Below, in pieces: positions 56,160-64,000 of a DNA stretch of 64,000 bases. A program made the translations under genes and the position numbers. Where the stretch lies: positions 56,525,569 through 56,589,568 of the forward strand of contig JALGQZ010000007.1 in the NCBI GenBank assembly GCA_023105745.1, in the 5' to 3' direction. Each line of letters begins with the position of its first letter. The stretch's first letter is position 1. The notes beneath the pieces are model-generated. The model worked only from the letters and a program-made list of their open reading frames with translations. It was not told the origin of the DNA and searched no databases. This stretch comes from Austropuccinia psidii. Its lineage: Eukaryota; Basidiomycota; Pucciniomycetes; Pucciniales; Sphaerophragmiaceae.

Positions 56160-57406
56160 TTACAATTGACTATTTTTCCATGCCAAAGTGATTGGTTTAA
56201 TTTTTTCATGCATATTTACCACATCTTCCCCAATCTCATTGTTGGCCAGATTTTCTGCATGTGGTGGATCATCATCCTCATATAGATCAAATCATTCATT
56301 GCCAATTTGTGCTAACATATTATGTAAGATTGTGCAAGAAACAACCCAACTAACAAAATATTGGATTTCATGAGCGTCCCTCATTTGATTTTGCATTTCC
56401 TTTAGAGAAAACCACTGCCCCTTCAAAATTACAATTGCATGCTTGATTCTGACCCTTGATTTTTCTAGACAGTAATTGAAATAATGGTTGTCTTCATTCT
56501 GTGCTACAACTCCCTTATATGCTGGAACAACCCAAGGAGAGCTTGCATATGCCAAATCTGCAAGTAGGTACTGCTCCTTTTCATAAAACTCCTCAGGTGT
56601 TTGTGCTATTTTCATATGTTGATAGACATTCGAATCATGAAGTGACCCAGTACAACCAGCATGTAGAGCAGTGAACTGTTTGTTGATATCACAAACCAGT
56701 TGTATTGACATAGAATACCTTAATTGTAAACCATCAGTCAAAATGAAACAAAGAATCAAATTTCAACAGCTTACCTCTTTTTGCAATCAAAATAGGCTTC
56801 ACCATCTTTGGGGGGACATTTCAATAATAGTATGAGACTCCCATCAATAAATCCAATGCACCCAGGGAAGCCTTCTGCTTGCATTACTTGAGACATCTCT
56901 CTTTGTTGTTCTATTGTTGGCCACACAATCACTTTGCAATTCAACTTCATTAATATCTGGATCACTCTTTGAGTGTACAACACAATCACCCCATGGCTAA
57001 TTCCAAAAAACATTCCAATCTTTCCCAAAGTGGCCCCATTGCCATTTGATACTAGCCTTGATAATGCCACAGCCAATTGGATGGCAGGATTGGGTTGTTT
57101 GTTTTGTGATGAGTTTTGAAACATTTTATCAGCTTGAATTTGTGCAACAAATTTTTCAAATGATTCATGTGTGGTCCTACATAGCTGTTGAAACTTTTCA
57201 GATGATAATGTTTGTAAATCATTCATCATATACATGTAATGTGATGGATATCTTCTATGAGGATTGATGTATCTTTGCGAGGCTATCATATATAATGAGA
57301 TTACATCTTCCTGGATATCAGAATCACAATCAGAGTTGAGTGCATCGATGAGCTGCAGTGAGTTTAACGTCTGAAGTAAAGGGAGCCTTTGCAATGCTTT
57401 CAGCAT
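56160..57406 (-). pseudogene. Harbinger-type DDE transposase of H2
   Basis: Exon 1 56775-57406 (ATG 57406), intron 56719-56774 (56 nt), exon 2 56160-56718. Same landmarks as H1: FIDGSLI Asp, LHDSNVY Asp, and Lys at the catalytic Glu position. It lacks the private TAA of H1 but shares the TGA at 56292-56294, after which the frame is open to 56160. An upstream in-frame extension uses no ATG. Confidence 0.85.
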
Positions 57407-57750
57407 GGTAAATGAAGAAAAGGCCTGTATTAAATGCAATTTAGATTCAAATACTTTAATAAATGATGAGTGTATTCAGATTTTATGCAAGAGAATTAAA
57501 GTTTTATGCAATTTAACATGCCCTTACTGAGTTGTGTGTTTTAAACATGTGCCTTTATGGGAAGCTAAAGGTGGGATTTTAGTATTTAAACATGGGATTT
57601 GGTACCAAAAAACCTGGGTTTTTGTACCTTAAAATACCACACCTCAAGAGGTGTGGAATTTCTAAAATCCCAAAGAATTAGTGCGGGATTTTTGCAAAAA
57701 AAAACTTGGGATTTTGAGTGTGGGATTTGGTAACTTTGACACCCCCTAAT

Positions 57751-58353
57751 TTGTACTTTTTTACCATATTTTACTATGAATTCCCTTGCAAAGTCAGAAG
57801 AAATATGATTATAAATATTTTCAAGTGTTTTCTAAACACATGCAACTAATTGTTTTTGACACCAATTTACCCTTTCTCAATATATTTTCTTTTTTTCCCC
57901 AAATTTTTGGGAAAAATGTATTCTTATATTTCTTGGGACAAATAAATTTCCCAAAAAATTCAGAATTTATTCCAAGATTAAATTGGTAAAAATGACCAAA
58001 TTACCCATTTTTCCCAATTTTAAAGAAAAAAAACTTTAAAAAGGAATTCCACTTATTAATTTGAATTTTTGAATTATTTTCCTTTGGATTTCTTGAATTA
58101 ATATATATATATCCCCATGGTAAAGGGTTTTTGGTGCGAAAATACATGAAAAAGTTTGCACTTTTGTTTAATTAAATTTCCAATCAAAATAGTTTTGGAA
58201 ATGTACCTTCTTACCAAAATCTCTAATAAATGGGTTATAATTACTCCGCATAATTGAAAAAACTGTTAACCTATATTTGGAGAAAAGATTTTTCCCATTT
58301 CCTGAATTAATTTATTTTTTCAGTCCATTGCTAAGAATGATTTCCTTTTCTGG
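57751..58353. other. AT-rich spacer
   Basis: Homopolymer-rich sequence between H2 and the solo LTR; no gene, RNA or repeat that I can name. Confidence 0.6.
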
Positions 58354-58358
58354 GAGGC

Positions 58359-59105
58359 TATCACAGGGGCTCTTTGAAGTGAAGAGGGCCTGGCACTCAC
58401 TTATGGAGGGCTCAAAGATATGGTAAGAAGGGATACACTTAAGAGTGTTAAAGATGAATTACTAAAAGAATAAATATAAGAAAGCAGCAACAAATAATAA
58501 GAATAAAAGAAATAGAAGAGCCAACCACAAACAAGTCCAAGTCCACTGTTTCAACCTGTCAGAATGGAAAGAGAAGGGTTAATAAGGATATGGCCACCCA
58601 ACTCATACTGTACAGGCAAAGAGAAAAATGCAAAGACTAACTTAAGATTAAATAAATATAATACCCAAAATAAGGATAATAATATTCATAAAATAATAAA
58701 TAAACTAAATTAATTAACTGGGGAAAAGTCCCCAGGGGGGAGAAAGAGGGGCTGGTATATGTGAGAAATACCAGCCCTGATCCAGAGGAAGAATTTTCAT
58801 GAGAGGATTGATTTATTGAATTGAGTCTGGCCAATACAGGTCCTGTACGGCTGTACAGAACCTGTACAAGAGGTGTGGTGTATTTGAGTGATCATACAGT
58901 TTCATACTGGTGTATTGAAACTGTATTGGGTGAATCCAACCTGTACAGGTATTGACAGGCTGTATTGAGGTACCAAGCTGTATGCATGTTTCAGAATGAA
59001 GATTGCTGAAACTGAATGCTGATTGCCAATGCTGGATCTGCTGATTTGAGGTGTTTGAGTGAGTATGTGAATGAATACCCTTACCCCGGATGGATGGTTG
59101 TTACA
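58359..59105 (-). repeat. Short solo LTR with perfect 5-bp target duplication
   Basis: 747 bp, minus strand TGTAACAACCATCC...CCCTGTGATA, flanked by GAGGC (58354-58358, 59106-59110). Shares CTGGGGACTTTTCCCCAG, GTTGAAACAGTG and the terminal GAGCCCCTGTGA with the LTRs at 11679 and 23923, but is half their length, so it is a shorter subfamily. It also carries many CTGTACAG/CTGTATTG motifs (58830-58985). Confidence 0.88.
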
Positions 59106-59110
59106 GAGGC

Positions 59111-60285
59111 TCTTTCAAGGACCAAAACAATATTATCATAAGAATAAACAAACTAATGGTCAAACAACTGATTAAATTTGAAGAATGATTAATTGTATGA
59201 TAAAAGAAATAACTATTTAGAATAGGGATATATTAAAGATATCTAGTTATTAATAAGAAATATATTTGTAATTGTGATATTACAAAGTAATCTGATCATG
59301 TGAAAATCACTGTTTTTCTCAAGTTATTAATAGGGAACAAAATCTACAAAATTCCACATTTAACAATCTCAAGCTTTTACCCCTATATTCAGAAAGAGGA
59401 ATTATTTTCAAATAACAAATCAATCATATTGTTAATTAAAGATAATGGTAATTTCCTTAAATAATTAGCGTCAGAATATTATATTATTGAAATTTTCAAA
59501 GCTAAACTATCTCAAGGTTTCTATAGATTAAGTTTTCTTGTAACTAAGGGAAGCTCATTAGAAATTTCAATTCTTAATTTCCTTTACTATATTACCCTTG
59601 ATTAAATTTCTTAATCTGATATGATATTCTGTTTGGGTATAAAATTAAGAGAGATCCCTTCCACTACATCAAAAAAAACAGCTAAAAATGTTTTGACTAT
59701 TCCCTATTGATGTGGCAATTTAGCTTTTTCAAATCACTCATGTATAACTCATGGGATTAAAATAAAAGCCAAATAAAATCCAATTTTGGTTACTGAATGC
59801 ACCAGATATGTGGAGAGACTACCTTCAAGATTAATGAAACATTTTTCCAAATATTTAAGATTCAAATAATCAGTATGTCAGGCGTTTCAACAAAATAGGA
59901 AATAATATTCAATGAAAAAGAAATTTTAGAGAACTAACTTGGAAAGGAATGATTAAATAATACAATAGAAAGGTATTTTATACCATGGAAGAAAAGCTAG
60001 AAATAACATGTCTTTATTCTTTGAAAAGTGTTTCTATATTTGGAAACAAGAATTATTTAAATACTATGTGAAGTATCATTTAAGCTGATTATTTCTAGTA
60101 AATCTTCAATTTTTTGGCTTATTGGTCCCTTTTAAAGGTCCCAGGAGGCCAACTTGATGGAAGATAATATTCAAAAGCAAGTAGGAAATGAGATTCATTA
60201 GGAAGATTTGAAATTTGATGGGGAAATAAATTATTGTTTTGTAATATTTTTCTTTTGATTATCATAATATTATGACCAATTAGTA
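59111..60285. other. AT-rich spacer
   Basis: Between two solo LTRs. No coding potential, no clear repeat. Confidence 0.6.
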
Positions 60286-60290
60286 GTTAG

Positions 60291-62186
60291 TGTGAGCCTT
60301 GAGGTATATTTTACATACTCAAATAGGGAAAAATTAATATAAAAATACCTTTTGGACTATTAATAACCCATAAGTCATGCATATATCCAAAATTGATTAT
60401 TTTTTGTTTAAAAAAACATAAATAACTTTTTTTGTTTGAAGGTAAATCCATGGATTTAAGGCCAGATTTGGATTATACACAAAAATTCAGCTAGGGTAAC
60501 TCCACAGAGCTAATAAGCTTCAATTCACTTTAAAAGGTGGTAATATGGAAAATACTTCAATACCACATATCAGAATTGTAATTTTTTTCGCACTTTTGCG
60601 CCAAAATAATGGGATTGTGAGAAATCCACTGTTACATACAGGCTAAGAATTGTGTTATGCATGTTTGTGGTACTTAAAATTACTGTATTCCTCAATAAAG
60701 TAGTGATAAACCCAGAGGGGATATCAGTCTTGAAGCCTGAATTACCCATTTTGATATGAAAATAGCTAAGGGGGACAAAAGACATCAAAGAGAGCCAGGG
60801 TACCCAACTTCTGAGGCCTCCAAGGTGTGTCTGGATCTAAATCTTGGATCCATGGCTTATCATGGCCCAATTAGTATCTCAAAACACTTTTTGGAACCTG
60901 GTTACCAAGTTAAAATCCCATTAAATCATGAGAAAATAGCAAATAAGCCGCTATTTTGATGTGACAAGGAGGTAATTAGCAACTCTGACTCCTGTAACCA
61001 TGTACATTATTAATTATTCTCCATGGATAACCACAAAAAGCTTACTTAAACCTCTTTTTGGACTAGTACTCATGAATGTACCTCATGGCAGCTAGCTATC
61101 ACTATACTATTTGCTTTTCTATGTAGAAATGAAATAAAAACTTCAAAAAATAGTTAAAAATCCAGTTCTTAATTAATCCTTCTGAAATATTCAGGACCAA
61201 TGATACAAGAGATAACCCACACTAAAGCTAAAAATGATTATAACTTCATAGCTCAAATGGGAAGCTTTACTTACAGTCCATTTTTGATGATTTCATGTGA
61301 AACACTGAATATTCAAAAATTCACAGAAAATATCACCTGTAATGAAATTTACAATAAATTTGATGAATTTGAGCAAAAATTCTTTTTGAACTAGAAGAAT
61401 ATTTAAAGTTGTTTATCCTTTATTTCTTAACCATAAATGGGTTGGTAGTCCTGTAAAATGACCTATTTAAGTAATTATGACAATCTTACATGACTACAAG
61501 TGGTTTAATAATAAAAGCAATTAAGGGGAAAAGATTCTCACTCATTTTTTTCAGTTTTCTCAATGGATAACCTATGTTATCTGTTGTGAACTTGAAAGAG
61601 GCCTACTACTTCTGTTTTTCCCAATATCATAATATTATTTAGTTCTACCTTCAATAGCAACAAAAAAAGCTAGAATATCATTCTTAAGCATTTCAAAATT
61701 TCAAAATCAATCAGAAAGACATGAAATAAAAGAATAATCCTACTCCCAATAGTTTTTAAGTATAAACTTCTGTTTTACTGTCATAAATTAATTACTGATT
61801 GATTAAATTTCCAAATCATCTGTTAAATCATTATGCCAATTCTTTTCAAGGTATTTTTTGAAGTATTACTGAGTTTTTTGATTAATTATTAACTTTTTCT
61901 CTAAATTTTGTAGCTTTCTTCAAATTATTAAGTATAATTATTAATTAATATAATTTTATATCATTTTAATAAGAGGTTTTATTACTACTTCTTGTAATTT
62001 ATTTTAGTAGACAATTACTGCCTACTGTTAAAGTAACTAGTAGCTTATAACAAGTAAAAGATATAATTCATTAATTAATTACTTATTTGGGGTTATAATG
62101 AGTTAATTTATCATATTTTATATAAAAAGTCATAGTAGTCTTGATTAGTAGTGATATTATAAAGATTTTAATACAAAGATGTTAGA
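60291..62186 (+). repeat. Old solo LTR of the A/B family
   Basis: 1896 bp, starting TGTGAGCCTTGAGG like the LTRs of A and B and ending TGTTAGA (worn TCTTACA). Flanks GTTAG (60286-60290) and GTTGG (62187-62191) are a 4/5 match, as expected of an aged target duplication. Considerably diverged from the A and B LTRs. Confidence 0.8.
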
Positions 62187-63133
62187 GTTGGTTTGCCTTT
62201 CAGATAAGACAATTTAACTTCAATTAATCTCAAAAGGGGATTCAGCCTATTAATTTTAACCTGAGTAACAAAATTTCAAGAAATGAAGAGATTTTTTTGT
62301 TATTTCCTCTCCTTCAAATTCTCTAAGTTTAAGGAAGTAGAAATATGAGTCTTTTGCTTTCATTTTTTATGATAAAGTGATATAAAATTATTGACCTCAG
62401 AATCTTGAGAAAATGAAAGTTAAGCCTTGGAACTGGATAATACCAGATTGGATGATTGAAAAGAGACTTTCTTGGCTCAAAATGATCAATAAAGCTTTCT
62501 CAAAGAGATTTTTTCAAATTTTTCAGGAAATAAAGCTTTAGTTAAAAATAGACTTTGATGCAAGAAAACAGAAAAATAAGTTCTATGGGAAGAAAATAAA
62601 ACAGGAAATTAATGTTAAAATGAGAAAATTAACTTTCCCATTCCATTTCTCATAATCGGAAAGTATTTCTATTTTTATTGCAAAGAGATTGCTTTTTAAT
62701 TGGTATATTTTGGTGATTTCAAGCTTAAATTAATTTCTTTCTCAAAAATTCTGGGTGTAAACTAATTTTTATTTATTTATTTTTTTCATTTATTATACAC
62801 CTATAACAACTGACTTGATGAATATGAAGAGAATATTTTGTGAATCCAGAGTATTATTTTGTTTAGTTTTTCTATGAAAAGCTCCTATGGTTTCTTAAAA
62901 TATTTTTATTAAATTGAAAAAATATTTTCAATCTTTTTCTTAATTCCTCATGTTTAATTTGTTAATTTCAACATATATTAAGGGTCCCTATGCAACGTTT
63001 TGAAGCTCCATTGAATCCAAACTCAGCTCACTCTGTAAACAAATTTGATTTATTTGTATTTAGTTTTTTTATTTACTTAATGAAAATAGAGAATGATAAT
63101 ATAACATTAATTTTCAAAATGATAAAAAAAATA
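62187..63133. other. AT-rich spacer
   Basis: No gene or named repeat seen between the solo LTR and the copia LTR. Confidence 0.55.
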
Positions 63134-63463
63134 TATTGAATCTATTCTACAACATGAGTCTTCTTGACTCTCTATTCATATGCAAGAGCTCTCTTGCGTT
63201 TAGTTATTCTTTTGTAATCAACTAGGTACATTGTATCTATTGTTTTATGTCTCCTACGTTTGTTCATTTCTTTGTCCACTGTATGTGCTTTTCTTTTGAT
63301 TGCTTTCTTTCGCATTCCATCTAAACTGACTTCTCTTCGCGTTTTATACCCTATTAGTTCATCTAGCGCTTTGTAGTCCTTTTTGATCAGCTTTTCATGT
63401 CAATAAATAAGTTCTTCTATGAGCTTGGTTTCTTGTTGACTTTTGAAGATCGCTCTCTCAACA
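63134..63463 (-). repeat. Putative 3' LTR of a Ty1/copia element
   Basis: Minus strand begins TGTTGAGAGAGCG at 63463, right after the purine run GGGGGCG (63464-63470). The far end is tentative: TCAATA at 63134-63139 resembles the expected TCAACA. About 330 bp, a usual copia LTR length. Confidence 0.6.
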
Positions 63464-63517
63464 CGCCCCCTTGATTGAGGAAGTCCATCAATATTTATTG
63501 CTACGTTTGCTAGACTA

Positions 63518-64000
63518 TCAATTTCTCTCTGTAGTCCCTTTTTTTTTGAAATGTTCTAGTTTATTTTGATCTAATGCTTTGGTAAGACAATCTGCTATCA
63601 GCTCATTAGTTGGTAAGTACTCAAGCATAACTTCATTTTTTTCTATTGAGTCTCTGATGCTGTTGTAGTGAACTTCGATATGTTTGGTCCTTGAATGGTA
63701 AATGGGATTTTTAGCTCTACTGATAGCACCTTGATTATCACTGTAGATTTTAATTTTTTGAATATCTTCATTGCTAACTTCACTCTTCAGTAAATCCAAC
63801 CAATTTGCCTCATGACATGATGCAAGATAGGATTGAAATTCTGCTTCTGTTGAGGAGGAACTTACAACTCCTCGTTTTTTGCTTCTCCAACTGATTATTC
63901 CTTTCCCATACATAAAAGCATATCCTGACCAAGACCTTCTGTTTAAATTTATAGCCCAACTTGAGTCTGAATACCCAATTATTTTGTTTGTGTCATCTTT
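63518..64000 (-). CDS. pol: Ty1/copia pol, C-terminal RNase H (partial, runs off the right edge)
   Basis: Frame is open from the window end to the stop at 63518-63520. It encodes the RNase H end of a copia polyprotein: GYSDSSWA (Asp), ISWRSKKRGVVSSSSTEAEF (Glu), IYSDNQGAISRAKNP (Asp), HSRTKHIEVHY, and EYLPTNELIADCLTKAL, the usual copia ending. RNase H removes the RNA strand during reverse transcription. No stop in the visible part; the element may be intact beyond the window. Plus-strand polypurine tract and LTR follow downstream. Confidence 0.93.
   Translation of the reverse strand, partial: KDDTNKIIGYSDSSWAINLNRRSWSGYAFMYGKGIISWRSKKRGVVSSSSTEAEFQSYLASCHEANWLDLLKSEVSNEDIQKIKIYSDNQGAISRAKNPIYHSRTKHIEVHYNSIRDSIEKNEVMLEYLPTNELIADCLTKALDQNKLEHFKKKGTTERN

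Larger units (their letters stand above)
40802..57747 (-). mobile_element. PIF/Harbinger-like DNA transposon H2, interrupted by element C
   Basis: Same terminal repeats as H1, flanked by AAT (40799-40801 and 57748-57750). Without element C and its 5-bp duplication it is 7312 bp, against 7303 for H1. Orientation is opposite to H1: the transposase lies at the right, on the minus strand. Same gene set, with private lesions. Confidence 0.88.

Noticed and set aside
33392..57747. Inverted repeat as an assembly artefact
   Set aside because: The two arms have private stops, indels, a mutated splice donor and different flanks, so they are distinct loci.

Overview
The window looks like a repeat-dominated nuclear region of a rust fungus (Basidiomycota, Pucciniales). 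It is AT-rich, its introns are short (56-84 nt, GT-AG), and nearly all the DNA is transposons. The Ty3/gypsy Gag-Pol and Harbinger-type proteins resemble, from memory and unverified, predicted proteins of Austropuccinia psidii and Puccinia. I see no bacterial gene organisation, CRISPR array, rRNA or tRNA.

Layout. (1) 1-8222: Ty3/gypsy chromovirus A, minus strand; its 3' LTR lies left of the window. (2) 8223-11480: decayed pol of an older, different chromovirus, plus strand, followed by a solo LTR (11679-13166, TSD GAACC). (3) 13309-23564: complete Ty3/gypsy element B of the same family as A, minus strand, TSD CTGAG. (4) 23923-25314: another LTR of the solo-LTR family. (5) 26642-27963: the one convincing host gene, a seven-exon DCN1-like cullin-neddylation gene (minus strand, 289 codons, all exon phases consistent). 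(6) About 29.0-33.2 kb: a dead MULE whose transposase runs into an OTU-like protease domain. (7) 33392-40694 and 40802-57747: two near-identical PIF/Harbinger-like DNA transposons (H1, H2) in inverted orientation, 107 bp apart, each flanked by a 3-bp ATT/AAT duplication. Each carries a DDE transposase, a Myb/SANT-like accessory gene, ORFs of unknown function, and a gene I read as a TET/JBP-like 2-oxoglutarate/Fe(II) dioxygenase. (8) 41584-51212: a young complete Ty3/gypsy element C (TSD GTGAT, LTRs about 1% different) inserted into the Myb/SANT gene of H2. (9) 58359-59105 and 60291-62186: two solo LTRs with target duplications. (10) 63134-64000: 3' end of a Ty1/copia element, minus strand.

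The most interesting system is the H transposon. In a Harbinger-type element, transposase and Myb/SANT partner normally act together: the latter binds subterminal repeats and brings the DDE enzyme to the ends. Here they are packaged with a putative DNA-base dioxygenase and a conserved 232-aa ORF of unknown function. Both copies share disabling changes, including Lys where the catalytic Glu of the transposase should be. They were probably copied from an already defective parent, by proteins supplied from elsewhere.

A second theme is in the Ty3/gypsy elements. Families A/B and C both have a spliced first ORF that overlaps the long gag-pol frame in the -1 register. In element C this ORF1 is intact (333 aa), and its ATG appears to be created by splicing of the leader exon.
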